A stretch of 64,000 nt of DNA from Hemibagrus wyckioides (Eukaryota > Chordata > Actinopteri > Siluriformes > Bagridae). The position numbers and the translations under genes were made by a program. Positions within the stretch are counted from its first letter, which is position 1. Each line of letters begins with the position of its first letter. The notes under the pieces were generated by a model. The model did not search any database. It was not told the DNA's origin and saw nothing but the letters and a program-made list of their open reading frames with translations. The stretch spans positions 11,407,336 to 11,471,335 of the forward strand of contig NC_080717.1 of the NCBI RefSeq assembly GCF_019097595.1, in the 5' to 3' direction. Positions 12,441-24,949 of the stretch are shown piece after piece.

Positions 12441-12849
12441 AGCCAAAAAACATGACCAGCACACCATCACTTCTCCACACTGTTGCAACAAAGTTGGATG
12501 TCTTTATATGTTGTAGCATTTAGATTTGCCTTCATTGTAACTTAGAGATCCAAATCTGTTTCAACATGACAATTCCCCTGTGCACAAGGAAAGGTTATTA
12601 AGACATGGCTTGCAAAGTTTGGAGTAGAACTCAAGTGGCCAGCACTGACCTCAATCCCACTGAACACCTTTAGGATGAATTCACTCATGCTCTTGTAGTT
12701 CAATGGACAAATCCCCAATGCAACACTCCAAAATCTAGTGAGAAAGCCTTCCTAAAAGTGAAGGTTATAACAGCAGAGGGGTCAACTCCGTGTTATTGCC
12801 CATGGTTTTCAAATGGGCACACATGGGTGTGATTGCAAAGTGTCCACAT
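12441..12849 (+). mobile_element. Degenerate non-autonomous Tc1 derivative
   Basis: The plus strand carries transposase C-terminal echoes: 'AACATGACAATTCCCCTGTG' (the Q-H-D-N-A-P-V motif region), then a stretch like 'ASTDLNPTEHL' and 'KAFLKVKVITAEG'. It resembles the copies at 19.6, 50.6 and 62.6 kb. A partly preserved end reads 'GGGTGTGATTGCAAAGTGTC'. No intact frame. Confidence 0.65.
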
Positions 12850-13000
12850 ACACTGAAAAAAATGATTCATTGAATTTACTCAATTTTCTTAAGTTAAGTG
12901 GTTGCAATCAATTTATTTTAGCTACATTTAAATAAATAAATTAAGTTCACTGACTTAATGAACTTTGAAAAGTTCACTTTTGGTAGTATAGTGTAATTGG
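12850..13000. repeat. AT-rich interspersed repeat
   Basis: Contains 'TGAATTTACTCAATTTTCTT' and 'AAATAAATAAATTAAGTT', a pattern I associate with a short interspersed repeat of fish genomes. Its borders and class cannot be fixed here. Confidence 0.4.
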
Positions 13001-14561
13001 ACACTGAAAGGAATCATATGGTTTTAATAAATGTGCTGGACATGCATATATTTTGGTAATATTAAGTTATAAAATTAAATTACATTACGAGATAATTTAT
13101 AAGATTTCTGTGGCATTCTGGACAAGTCATTTTTTATTTAATTACTCAATCAGTATGAATCAGTAACACGAGATCAATAATAAGATCATAAAATTGATTA
13201 GAGATGCTGGCACTACAATAATGACAACTAACTGTTTCTATCGAAATAAGCTCAGCAGAACTGTTTGGAGAGACAAAACCGTGGATACTTGAACATGCAT
13301 TTGCAACTTGCAGTGTTCCTGAAGCTATTACTCAGAGTTGCTGTAGCTATATTTACTAACATGAACTCATAAGAAGTGTTGAAATAATCCTGCTTAATAA
13401 AATTAATTGAATATGTTATGTGTCTGTGTAAAGAAATGTCTAACTAACAGCCTTATGAACTAAATTAAACAAATAATTTCAATAAATAACTATAGCTTTC
13501 TCAACTAAATTAATTCTCTCCTATTTTTTGCAATATTTTGAATAAAGCTTTAGGTCATTAAGAAAGTTAATTGGCATTATCATCACATTACAAAATACTT
13601 AGTTTACAGCCTGACGTTTCAGAGTCAGCAGCTGAAGTGAATATGGCCAGTAGAATCCATTCACCCAATCCTAGCACACATGCTTCAGTGTCATTTTCTT
13701 CACCATAACAACTCATGAACTTAATATAGAAGGTTCAATCTCAGTTCCGAGAAGAAGCTCATAATATGACGGTCACAAATTGAGTTAAGCCCAGTTCACA
13801 ATGCAGGCCATTTTTATATGTGCAAAAAAATTAGCATGGACCATTTCTTGGGGAAAAAAAAGAAAAAAAGAAAAGAAAATCAAAACCCAGAAACAAAAAC
13901 CCCATCCAGTTCCACTCCATGAAGTTTTTATTGTGAAGGAACAGCAGTGCGCAGGAAGGCAAACTTTTGCTCAAGCATGTTAAATATAACATTAAACAGA
14001 CTTTTTCTTGAGCTGGACACTCATGCTGCTTTATTAATAGCTTGGAAAGATGCAGTGCTAAAAGTCAGGCACTAATGAAAGCTGTGAAAGGTTGATCAGA
14101 TATCTACATATAATAATTTAATCATTTTATATTATTAGCCTAAAATGTTTTAAAACAAAGGTGTAAAATGTTAGGTTTATTTGAAGCAACTGGTATATAC
14201 TGGTCAGTTTGGCTTTAGCTTGTCTTGACAGTGTATGAAACAGTTAAATATACAGTACAGTCACTACAGGATGATTGGAGACTTTCATTAAAAAAATAGA
14301 CAAAATTATAATACATAAATGAAATAACACATGCTGTGTGTTCAGACATTCTTTGAATTAACTTTCATTAAACTGACAGTTTTCTTAAGTCCCTGAACCA
14401 GATAAATAAAACACTGGGTTAAAGACTGAGAGCAAATAATTTGTCTTTGTGAAGGATCTTTAAAAAATAGATTGTTTTGACATCTACATATCATATTTAT
14501 TATATTTATTTTCTGCAATAATTTAGCTGATTGTTTTGAATGGTGATTTAAAAAGAAAAAA

Positions 14562-14619
<58 letters not shown>

Positions 14620-15755
14620 TATTTAGAAAAGTCTTTTTATTCATATTGCTGATTTATATGTATTTCATATATACCTAGGACATCTGATACAAATTCTGAT
14701 ACAGTTAGCAATTCTTGAGCATCTTATCATTTTATTTAAGGATTGGAAAAACTGAAGAAAAAAAAATGATTTTCCAATGTTTTATTTTTTATGTTTTGTT
14801 TGGTTGATGCAGAGCTTCATTTTACTAGCAGCAGCTTTTGCTAACCCCCTGAGAGACACTGGCAATGTTAGCTTTCTTTTTCTCAAACAAATGATCCATT
14901 ATATTGAAGTTCTCTGTAATGGATCAGGAAAGCTGCAATTCTTTTTCATGCCTCAAAATAAACCACAGCTCTGTGTGAAACAAAATGCATAAACAAAAGT
15001 AAAGATCAGTCGCAACACATGTTTTCACTACTGCTAGCGTATTTCACCAGACAAACCCAGACCAAGCTTAAATCAATAAACAGGCAACATCACATTCAAA
15101 CTATTTTTAGAACTAAATTCTGTTTTAATTTCTCATATAAATGAAAATATGAAATTCCTTTGCAGTCTAGTTCTGTGAGGGAAAACAAACAATGTCCACA
15201 ATAAAAATCTGGTGTATTTCCTTAAACAACATGACCAAGTACTGACACTGGCTGAATTTCTCCAAAGTGCCAAAGCAAAACTTTTAAGTCATTAGCGGGC
15301 TACTATGTTGGTCAGTTATTATGGTTCTTATGAGAAACTGACCAGAATTATTTACTGAACTTTAAATAAATATATATATTTTTTATAAAACAGAATATAT
15401 GTATATGACATACTTATATTTTCTAATTGCTATAATTATACCCTTAAAATAATTTATCCGTTGACCATTCGATATAGAAATAAATGTAACAAAAATATTA
15501 AAATAAAACTACTACTACTACACAGTACTACACTGTAACAATAGAAACAAAGTTCACCTGCTTCCATAAGAACGTGACTAAAACTCAACTTGGAGATTGT
15601 GAACATGATGTGTTTCTGTTTTAAGTAGTCAAGACACTGGATTAATTTCATTTTTATTTTTGAAAATTTATACACTTGAGTTCAGTATCCAAAAATTTGC
15701 TTTACAATTGGAGTTAAAGAAAAGAAATAAGTTGCCATAATCATATTTTAGAGTG

Positions 15756-15787
<32 letters not shown>

Positions 15788-17080
15788 ACAATAATAATAA
15801 TGTTAATAGGAATATATAGCCACACCCCATATATCCACCTTCAGAGGAAAGATTTTGTATATTTCCATAAATAATGTGGCCTTCAGCAATAATTGAGGTG
15901 CTGATAGGGAAATTGTTTCAATCATAGCTAATGGGTGAGTAGAACATTAAGAGTAAATGTCTTGTAGCTAGTGAACTCCCATAATGTCAAGCACAGAGCA
16001 TTTCAGCTGTACACATCTCTGCTATTTGTTTAGAACCACATGGAGAAGCCTCATGGGGAAGGTGATGAAAAAGTCAATTTTCCTATCCAGCAACAATATA
16101 AAAGAAAAGGAGAGAGACTCAGGATAGGCAGGCACTTCCTTTCTCCTGTACATGAGGAGCTTTACAGTTCTGTGAGAAAACAAGTGCTAGAGGAGGGAGC
16201 TGACCTCAGGACAGAGAAGGACAGGAAAAGAAAAGCAAAAACTATGACAGGAAGCATTAGTCTTTATGAACACTGGGTTCTGTGCATATAAAAACAAAAC
16301 AAAGTCTTGGCAGTATATCTACAGATACCTGTTTTATTGTGTCTTTATGAAGTTTTTCTATTTGTTACATTCAAATATCATATATAAAAATCATTCATAT
16401 ACAGTTAGCCATAACTACAACTTTATTATTTTTCAGCCACAGAGAACAGAGAACACTTGGAATGGGAAAAAAAGGATTGATAAATGACCAAACATTCTGC
16501 AGAAAGCTAAGCAGTTTAACACTGAAACCTTAAATGCTCTGCTGTTTTATGTCTCCGCTTCAACAAAGACTTCCTTTACTTAGCTACGTTTATTTAATTT
16601 CTCATCACTTCTGTAAGTTGCTCTGGATAAGGGCATAAATCTCTGTTTGTTTTTAAGACTTAAGTAAAGATGCATCTATATTGTGCTCATTAATCTTTGA
16701 ACCTAATAATCTGTTACTGTCAGATGGATACTATAAAAACTATAAAAATAGGTTCAAGGTTCTTTGTGACATACATATTACTTCAAGGTTCTTTTGAAAT
16801 TATTTGTGAAATACATATTACATATGTGTGATGTAATATAGTGAAATGATTTCCCTATAGTTGAACAATAGAAGAAATCAAGAAAACAAAATACAATATT
16901 AAAACAGAAAAAAAAAAATTAAATAGTAAAACGTAGTAGTCTGTGAAGAATGTAATAAATACAATGCAATGGAAAGTATAGAATTTAGACAGTACAAGTT
17001 TTTTTTTTTTATATAAAGGTTTGTGTATGTGTGTCTGTGTGTGAGGTAGGATTATGACTCTCTCAGGTGTCCTCATTCAG
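13001..17080. other. Intergenic, no gene recognised
   Basis: AT-rich DNA with no supportable gene. It holds a (TA)n run at 14571-14616 and an (ACT)n run at 15756-15787. At 16750-16820 there is a short imperfect duplication, with 'CAAGGTTCTTT' and 'ACATACATATTAC' each twice. Open frames at 14.8 and 16.0-16.3 kb have no recognisable domain and no splice context. Confidence 0.6.
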
Positions 17081-17084
17081 TAGC

Positions 17085-17450
17085 ATGAGGGTAGAAAATC
17101 CACCTAATTCTCTTTATGATCCTCAGGATCTGGTAGCACTTTCCTAATGGCAAGCACTGAGAGGAGACTGTGTCATTGGTTTTGGCCTGGATTCAGATTT
17201 CTTTGATGTTCCTGATGGCCATCTCTTTACCAGAGTGCCACAGACGCAGGTGGTGATGCTTGCTGTGAGAAGACTCTCTACAGCCCCAGTGTAGAAAACA
17301 CTCAGTGACCTGTGGGAGACTTTGAACCTGGCCAGGCATCAGAGATGGCAGAGACAACAGCGCAGCCCTGTCACTAAGCTGTCTGTGTGTGTTGTCCAGA
17401 CAGTTTAGCGAAAGGGTGCTGGCATCACTACCATCTTCCATACTATAAAC
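17085..17450 (-). mobile_element. LINE reverse-transcriptase C-terminal fragment
   Basis: The minus-strand translation near 17215-17310 gives 'VFYTGAVESLLTASITTCV', matching the 'FYRCTIESILT.SITVWYGN' signature near the end of fish CR1/L2/Rex-like LINE polyproteins. Flanking DNA resembles the same tail region but is frameshifted. A second fragment of this kind is at 27.1-27.7 kb. Confidence 0.6.
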
Positions 17451-17521
17451 ATTACATCCTGCACCATTTGAGGAACTATTTTGACTTAACTTCCTTTGCC
17501 AAAATTAATTTCACGCCTAAA

Positions 17522-17739
17522 GCAGCGTGATGGTGCAGTGCCTAGCATTGCTGATCGTGACCTCTGTCTGTGCAGAGTTTTGCATATTTCCTCTGAATTG
17601 TCCACATCCTCCCAACTCTCCAAAACAATGTCTATGAATGCCCTGTGATGGGCTGGTGTCCCATCTGGGCTGAATTGTCCCACCCATTGTTACTCTGACA
17701 AGGTTAAAGCACTTACTGGATGAATAAATGAATGAATTC
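17522..17739 (+). mobile_element. SINE-like element
   Basis: Starts 'GCAGCGTGATGGTGCAGTG'. It has the middle motif 'GCAGAGTTTTGCATATTTCC', the tail motif 'CCTGTGATGGGCTGGTGTCC', and ends in (GAAT)n: the layout of the common fish SINE that begins GGCGGCACGGTGGTG. Divergent copy. Confidence 0.65.
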
Positions 17740-19550
17740 CATTAACTGCAACTTTTCAGATGAAAATAACAAAGTGAAATGCATGAGGTTTTTATTTTAT
17801 TTCTCAAAAACTGTAATCATGTAGTGGTCATTTAGTGTAATAATGCAGGCACATCTATAACACTGACAACAGGTTTATAACTGATTAAAAACGGCTGCCT
17901 TCACAGAGTCCACCTGAGACAGTTATTTCGCAAGGAGACTTGGTAAAAGGACAGAGATTTTTCATAAGCTTACAAGCTGGAGGTCAAGAGACAGCTTATC
18001 ATGAAACTTTTAGTAGAAACAGATGCCAGTCCTGGGTAGTTGTAGAAATAATCAAAGATACACAGTGTCCCTGAGCTCAAGGCAGCGGTTTTGGTTCTAC
18101 CCATGTGTGGAGTTCACATACAAGTTCACATAAAATTAACATCCTGCATTAGGGGAAAGAAACATATTGCATGCAGTTGTTTGGCAGTGATGATAAGAGT
18201 CAGTGATCACAGTTAATTAAATACAGTGTCACTGTCAATCAAGTGGCTGGTCAGTGCCAAAATTATGTCAGACTTTGAGCTTAAAGGCATATTGTACAGT
18301 GTTAAACAGCTTTTTGTTTTTTTCTTAAGACATTTCTTTCCTTCAGAACAATCATTTTAAAAGTATTAGTACCATTACAACTGATAACTAATAGTTGTTA
18401 ACATCACTGCATCTTTCTATAATATTTAATAAGCTGAAGATATCTGTTAACCTTTCTCACTCAATTCAGTCCCAGTGTTTAGTAGGATTCAAATTTGGAG
18501 AGTTTAGTGTTTCCCCATATTCATTTGTGTGCTAATTTGAACGTACCTTTGGGTTTGATGAAAGCTCCATCTACAAGCAACCTCCCAGCAGAGGCAACCA
18601 GGTGTTTAGCTGCTGTGAGCTGCCCAGTGCTGTTAGTTGCCCAATCCAGAAAAAATTCACAGTTAGCACTGTGTCAGGTAGGAAATGACATCATGCTTCA
18701 GCTCAGGTACATCAAATGTCATTATGCCCCAACTTCAGGCATGATAGAAGTCTGAGTATGTAGTGACAGGTGAAAACTAGCAGCCAATTAGTAGAGAAAG
18801 AGTAATAGCATGAGGCAAGCGTAATGTAGGGAGTGAAAGAGTGCAGAAAAGGTGATAAAGATTTGAATCAAGTCATTGAATTAAAAGGTTTCTCAGCCAA
18901 ATTGTGGACTGCTGAGAAATTGTTGAGTTATAGCTGCTTAAGTCATGGTGAATACAGGTGAGTTCTCAGTATTTCTGCCTTTTAAACATGGTTATATTGT
19001 GTGAGAGTGATTTGAACCCATGGCTTACCTGATAATTATTTTTTGTTTTTTTGAGTTTGAGTTTTTTTGTTTTTGCTAGTGTGCTAAATCTGAATCTCGC
19101 CAAACATATTAGACTAGAATAATTAGAACCAGTGATATAGAACCAGTGTCTATCAGCTTCAGAACACGGTCCATTGCATGTAATGTGCTTTGAGATAACA
19201 GCAGGGTAATTTTTTTTCTTTCCTAACCTTAACCCACATCTTTTTCTACATATACTGTATTATATTTGCTGATATTCATTTTATGGGATATTGATGGTAG
19301 GTGCTAAATGAATAATAGATAAAGAGATAAGCTTGAGAGGTTTAAGATTTTTAACATGGCACTCAATAACTTTATAGTTATTAATAATAATAAGTAATTA
19401 ACACTTAATAGTATGTCATTACAACATTGGTGTCAATGCTATCTAGGTTTAATACTTAGAATGCACTGTGTGCTTTGGGACACAGCCTTAGATTTTCTCA
19501 AAAAGTATGTTATATGGCAATGAGATTAATTATCAGAGAGGTAAATAAAA

Positions 19551-20165
19551 TGTGGGCAAAGGTTTGTGGATACCTGAATATCACACCCTTTTTTACCTTT
19601 TGGACATCCCAGTCCTTTGCTGTTATGATAACCTCCACCCTTCAGCTTTCACTAGATTTTGGATGTGAGGATTTGCCCATTCAGAGCCAAGAGCATTAGT
19701 GAGATCAGGCTCTGATGTCAAATGAGAAAGCCTTAGTGTTCCAGTTCATTCCAAATGTGTTCAGTGGGGTTGAGGTCAGGACTCAAGTTCTTCCACTGCT
19801 TAGGGGCAGTGGTAGCTCAATTGTGGTTAAGACTTCGGGTTGTTGATCAGAGGATCAAGGTTCAAACCCCAGCACCACCAAGCTATGACTGCTGGGCCCC
19901 TGATCAAGGCCCTTACCTCTCTCCGCTCCAGTGGTGCTGTGTCATGGCTGACCCTGCGCTTTGAAGCCAAACTTCCAAAGTTAAAATATGTGAAGAAAGA
20001 ATTTCATTGTGACAATAATAAAGGCTTCTTCTTCCATGGCAACCTTAATTAACCATGTCTTCATGGAAGTTGCACTGTGTGCAGGTTTAGGTCTCTTGTT
20101 CCAGTTCTAGCGAAGAAAGTGATATTTTAATGCTACAGCATAAAATTGTTTGCTTCCAACATCAG
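19551..20165 (-). mobile_element. Tc1 derivative interrupted by a SINE
   Basis: Complement of the family seen at 12.4, 50.6 and 62.6 kb. The left end reads 'GGCAAAGGTTTGTGGATACC'. The body includes 'GGGGTTGAGGTCAGGACTC' (complement of the region encoding S-P-D-L-N-P). It resumes after the SINE with 'ACCATGTCTTCATGGA'. It is split at about 19.8-20.03 kb by the SINE at 19803-20034, so this Tc1 copy is older than that SINE. Confidence 0.7.
19803..20034 (+). mobile_element. tRNA-derived SINE, nested
   Basis: Begins 'GGGGCAGTGGTAGCTCAATT' (A-box-like) and has the B-box-like 'GGTTCAAACCCC', then 'GGCCCTTACCTCTC', 'ATGGCTGACCCTGCGCTTTG' and 'AATTTCATTGTGACAATAAT' before a short 3' tail. TTCTTCCA occurs just before and just after the element, a plausible 8-bp target-site duplication. 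Related SINEs are at 50.9 kb (minus) and 62.3 kb (plus). It is a retroposed element, not a working tRNA gene. Confidence 0.85.
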
Positions 20166-22577
20166 GAACAGACACAGTCCAGGAATTGTTTGTTCATTGA
20201 TTTGAATTGATTTTCAATGAACCGGAACCTCTTTGGTTTAACACTGTGTTAAATTCACACAGAAACATTCGATAAATGTAAAAACCCTATAAGTGCAAAG
20301 AGTCATTTGTTGTGAAACTACAAGTGCAGTCGACACTGAGGTTAGGCACAAATAACCTTGTTTTTTTAAAATTAGATAACAGGAATTGTAAAATTGTAAA
20401 TTGTCATTTTTAAATGTTTAAACACAGTTGGTAAATATCTTACTTCAACTGTATGTACTATTGTGAAAAAAACTTTTATAGCTGTTTTGATGACTGGTGA
20501 CCAGGTATCATGTGATGGGAGGCCAGAATACAATGGACAGACTGTGAGGAAAAAAGCAAAACAACTGTAACTAGGCCATCGTTATAGAATTTACAGCCAG
20601 ATATTCTGCCATTTTTCCAGCAATGAATGCATTTTATTGTATCTAGTTACTAATTCTAGCTTCAGCATTATAAGAGACAGGACATTATGCACATGCAATG
20701 ATTTGTTAGGAAAATGATTTCCCAAATGTATTTTGTGTTCAACTGTAAATAATATGCCTTATAACTGATATGAAAGTGACAATGCTTTACACATTGGGTT
20801 TAGTCTCAAATTATTCAAAACAATAAAAAAAAAATCATAGGCATGTTTTTATCTATGATAAAACATTACCTGACAATCTCTAGCACTAAATTACATGTTT
20901 GAGCAATGGACCTTTTTATATACACACACTACCATAACTGCTTACCATGCATAGTTTACTAAGTGTTTTAAACCTGCCAAACTATAATAGATTTCATACA
21001 GTTAAAAATCTTAGTCTGCAAAGAAGTTGGAGTTATTTGTGGTTTATTTTGCACTTTAGTCTTGTGAACTGTTAAGTCTCATTTCTTCCTGTTGTTCCTG
21101 TGTTGTAGTGCAGAATTGCCCCTTACAAATAAATAAAATAGTCTACACTTCACCAATTTCCAAAGCTAAAATCAAAAATGTCTATCTTCTTTTATCATTA
21201 TGATATTAGTATAAACGACAAGAAACAAATTTGTCCCCAATTTGCCCAAGAATTTAACAAATGAAGAAAACTAGCTGTGTGTTCATGGGAATACAAGTTC
21301 CAAAAGGATGTCATGACAATACATGAGTCTAAGTATCTCATCTCTCAGCAGGAGCTTATTCCATGTGACAGACCCCCCATGAATGATGCCTGCCCCTGGT
21401 GCAGTTCTGTCCCAGGATAACTAATTCCGGCTGTTTGGCTTGACTTTGCTGTCAGATGCTAAATAGTGCGAGTGAAAGATAAACTGTGACAAAACCTAGC
21501 AAGACAACTCAGTGTCAGAGGTTATAAGAGAGCATGTGGAATGTGCCCTAGGTATCAGAGCAGTTAAAATGGAATTGGGCTTTACACTGAATGGCTACTA
21601 TAATAATCGCTTCTAATGAAAGGAAACCAGTTTAAGATCTGTTGAATAATGATCGCTTAAAGGTTTTTATAAATGACTTCTAATTTCTGATGAATTAGTC
21701 ACTGTATACATGTGACTACACATTTAGAGTAAATTATGGATGCCACATCCTCTAAAAGATGACTGGAAAGGAAGTGAACATTTTGCAATGTTTTTTTGGT
21801 TCAACGTCAATCCACAAAATGTGTGTGTTCACTTGTGGGTTTTCTTAACCAAGTACATTAGCTCTGGGCACAGAACACACTTTACCCAGAGTCACAGGAT
21901 GTTGTAAAATCCTCCCATCCAAGCAGAAAGGCACATGAGCCTCTGCTGTTAAACTGGAAAATAGTTGGCTTTTGTTCTTTTGCTGAAAGCCTTAGTCACA
22001 CAGCCCTTATCACGGACAATAAATGGCCTTTCCAATTATCAGAGGGGCTTCCCAAGTTCTTTTTTCTACACCCTGAGGGGAAGAGTGGACTCGATTTGAC
22101 TTGGGCTATAACCATAACGATCACCAATTGCATTTGCAGGAGCTAGGGATGCCTCTGGGATATTTTGAAATTTAAATCTTTAAATTATCTTTACAGACCA
22201 ACATTCAGTAATGCTTACAGCAGAGGAAGCTACACAGAGATAAACTGAAAAGTCACATGAGCCTTGCCTTGTGAGCTGTTAGTCTGCAAAGACATTTTCT
22301 AATTTAGAGGCTGGAATTCTAGTGCTAGTCCTCATGCTAATGCCAGCAATACAACAAGATACAATCGTGTTCTCTTATTCATGTAGGATCAGGGGTGATT
22401 CTAGAATTTTCATTTAAGGGGGGCTTATTTATTTATAATAAATAAATAAATAAAATAAAAATAAACGTTTGATTAACAGGGTAGGATGGTAAACTTATTG
22501 CAGCATTCCACTGTACTGCATAGATGTGTATAACATTTGAGTACTGAACAAGTCAAATACGAGTCTTCCTGATCTCC

Positions 22578-22608
<31 letters not shown>

Positions 22609-22863
22609 TTGTCCTCCGATCCTCGCTCTGCAACACCACGGTCTGCAGATTAAAAACGCGCTGAAAGACAGGGAAGAGCCGAAGTCTGCTGCCGTTTTCA
22701 TAGGTAAACTAAAAGGGACTGAGGCCATCACCAATTTGTGTACAGTTTATGGAGAATCACAGAATTTTAGGAGGGCTGAGCTGAAATGTTAGGCCTAGCG
22801 ATGCCCATGTGTAAGATAGAATCATTTAGTTAAATGGACTGTTCTACCTGAGAACCTAATATA
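20166..22863. other. Intergenic, candidate regulatory block
   Basis: No gene recognised. About 21280-22120 is high-complexity, non-repetitive and less AT-rich than its surroundings, unlike most of this interval. A (CA)n run lies at 22586-22608. Confidence 0.5.
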
Positions 22864-23392
22864 CAGCTCTGGAAAAAAATAAGAGACCAGTGCAAAATAA
22901 TCAGTTTCTTATGTTTTTTTTTCTTACAGGTGCATGTATTGGGGAGATGAACAGTTTTGTTTCATTTTTTGTGAACTCCTGACAATATTTCTCCTAAATT
23001 CAAAATATAACTATTGTTATTTAGAGTGTATATTTAACGGAAATGAAAACACATCAAAATAACCCAAGATCATGCAGTATTTGCAGAGCTTTAATAACTC
23101 AAATAAAACAAAATGCAAATAATTTGCAAATAAGTTGTGTTAATGCTTCGGCTAAATAACATTAAGAAATCAGTATTTGGTGGAATAACCCTGATTTGCA
23201 TGCGTTTTGGCTCCATGCTCTCCACCAGTTTTTCACATTGCCGTTGGGGAACTTTATACCACTCTTTTTGCAAAAAAGCAAACAGCTCAGCTTTGCTTGA
23301 TGGTTTGTGACCATCCATCTTCCTCTTGATGACATTCCAGAGGTTTTCAATAGGGAGATTGGGCAGTGGTCTCTTATTTTTTTCTAGAGCTG
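22864..23392 (-). mobile_element. Internally deleted Tc1/mariner element
   Basis: A 529-bp element with terminal inverted repeats of about 30 bp and TA on both sides (22862-22863 and 23393-23394). The left end begins CAGCTCTGGAAAAAAATAAG; the complement of the right end differs at one of those 20 bases. The minus strand keeps the transposase C-terminus at about 23160-23350, with 'PIENLWNVIKRKMDG' (including the third catalytic acidic residue) and 'LFAFLQKEWYKVPQRQCEKL'. The N-terminal and central parts are deleted, so it could move only in trans. Confidence 0.85.
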
Positions 23393-23698
23393 TATATATT
23401 GAACTCATAGCTAGGCCAAATTAGATATTTGTGATTATTGCATTAAGCATGATTGTTTAAAAATTATCTAGTTTGCAATTAGCGATACTTTTGTTCTTTG
23501 TTCTTTATGCTTCAGACAGGTGTTTTTTCCCCTCCTCTTCTCATTTGATTCTTCATACTAGTATCCTTATATAGATTTATAGATTGATATAAATCTAAAA
23601 TCTGTTTTTTTTGTTTTTTTTAATATATGATAGGAAATCATATCATATGATAAATGGACATGGATATAACCTTTTTAATGTAACATAAGTGACATGTA

Positions 23699-24946
23699 CA
23701 CTATATTGCCAAAAGTATTCGCTCACCCATCCAAATAATCAGAATCAGGTGTTCCAATCACTTCCATGGCCACAGGTGTATAAAATCAAGCAGCTAGGCA
23801 TGCAGACTGTTTTTACAAACATTTGTGAAAGAATGGGTCGTTCTCAGGAGCTCAGTGAATTCCAGCGTGGAACTGTGATAGGATGCCACCTGTGCAACAA
23901 ATCCAGTCGTGAAATTTCCTCGCTCCTAAATATTCCACAGTCAACTGTCAGCTGTATTATAAGAACGTGGAAGTGTTTGGGAATGACAGCAACTCAGCCA
24001 CGAAGTGGTAGGCCACGTAAACTGACGGAGCGGGGTCAGCGGATGCTGAGGCGCATAGTGCGAAGAGGTCGCCAACTTTCTGCAGAGTCAATCGCTACAG
24101 ACCTCCAAACTTCATGTGGCCTTCAGATTAGCTCAAGAACAGTGCGCAGAGAGCTTCATGGAATGGGTTTCCATGGCCGAGCAGCTGCATCCAAGCCATA
24201 CATCACCAAGTGCAATGCAAAGCGTCGGATGCAGTGGTGTAAAGCACGCCGCCACTGGACTCTAGAGCAGTGGAGACGCGTTCTCTGGAGTGACGAATCG
24301 CGCTTCTCCATCTGGCAATCTGATGGACGAGTCTGGGTTTGGCGGTTGCCAGGAGAACGGTACTTGTCTGACTGCATTGTACCAAGTGTAAAGTTTGGTG
24401 GAGGGGGGATTATGATGTGGGGTTGTTTTTCAGGAGCTGGGCGTGGACCCTTAGTTCCAGTGAAAGGAACTCTGAATGCTTCAGCATACCAAGACATTTT
24501 GGACAATTCCATGCTCCCAACTTTGTGGGAACAGTTTGGAGCTGGCCCCTTCCTCTTCCAACATGACTGTGCACCAGTGCACAAAGCAAGGTCCATAAAG
24601 ACATGGATGACAGAGTCTGGTGTGGATGAACTTGACTGGCCTGCACAGAGTCCTGACCTCAACCTGATAGAACACCTTTGGGATGAATTAGTGCGGAGAC
24701 TGAGAGCCAGGCCTTCTTGTCCAACATCAGTGTGTGACCTCACAAATGCGCTTCTGGAAGAATGGTCAAAAATTCCCATAAACACACTCCTAAACCTTGT
24801 GGACAGCCTTCCCAGAAGAGTTGAAGCTGTTATAGCTGCAAAGGGTGGACCGACGTCATATTGAACCCTATGGATTAGGAATGGGATGTCACTTAAGTTC
24901 ATATGCGAGTCAAGGCAGGTGAGCGAATACTTTTGGCAATATAGTG
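23699..24946 (+). mobile_element. Full-length, apparently intact Tc1 transposon
   Basis: A 1248-bp element with identical terminal inverted repeats of about 29 bp starting CACTATATTGCCAAAAGTAT, flanked by TA target duplications at 23697-23698 and 24947-24948. It carries one uninterrupted transposase gene. Perfect ends and an open frame indicate recent insertion, in contrast to the decayed Tc1 pieces elsewhere in the window. A 431-bp deletion derivative of the same or a closely related family sits in rraga (39766-40196). Confidence 0.95.
23833..24864 (+). CDS. Tc1-family transposase, intact
   Basis: A 343-residue DDE transposase that would cut and rejoin the element at its inverted repeats in the nucleus. 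I start it at the ATG giving [10 protein letters not shown], the usual N-terminus in this family. An ATG 144 bp upstream is in frame but lies at the element's inverted repeat. Features: paired-like helix-turn-helix domains (about 1-110) separated by a 'SGRPRKL' motif (58-64), then the catalytic domain. The triad is Asp154 (WSDESRF), Asp245 (FQHDCAPVH) and Glu280 (LIEHLWDEL). The 34-residue spacing between the last two is the DD34E signature of Tc1. Length is normal for the family, with no stops or frameshifts. Leu279 stands where many relatives have Pro. A host-domesticated role is unlikely because the inverted repeats are complete. Confidence 0.95.
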   Translation: MGRSQELSEFQRGTVIGCHLCNKSSREISSLLNIPQSTVSCIIRTWKCLGMTATQPRSGRPRKLTERGQRMLRRIVRRGRQLSAESIATDLQTSCGLQISSRTVRRELHGMGFHGRAAASKPYITKCNAKRRMQWCKARRHWTLEQWRRVLWSDESRFSIWQSDGRVWVWRLPGERYLSDCIVPSVKFGGGGIMMWGCFSGAGRGPLVPVKGTLNASAYQDILDNSMLPTLWEQFGAGPFLFQHDCAPVHKARSIKTWMTESGVDELDWPAQSPDLNLIEHLWDELVRRLRARPSCPTSVCDLTNALLEEWSKIPINTLLNLVDSLPRRVEAVIAAKGGPTSY

Positions 24947-24949
24947 TAT

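Noticed and set aside
16040..16291. 83-codon charged open frame on the plus strand
   Set aside because: No known motif, splice context or promoter. Length is within chance for this much DNA.
19803..20034. Possible tRNA gene
   Set aside because: A-box and B-box-like motifs are present but no cloverleaf with a proper anticodon arm. The rest matches a SINE body, and sister copies occur elsewhere in the window.
24156..24902. 248-codon minus-strand open frame
   Set aside because: It is the antisense shadow of the intact Tc1 transposase and has no recognisable motif.
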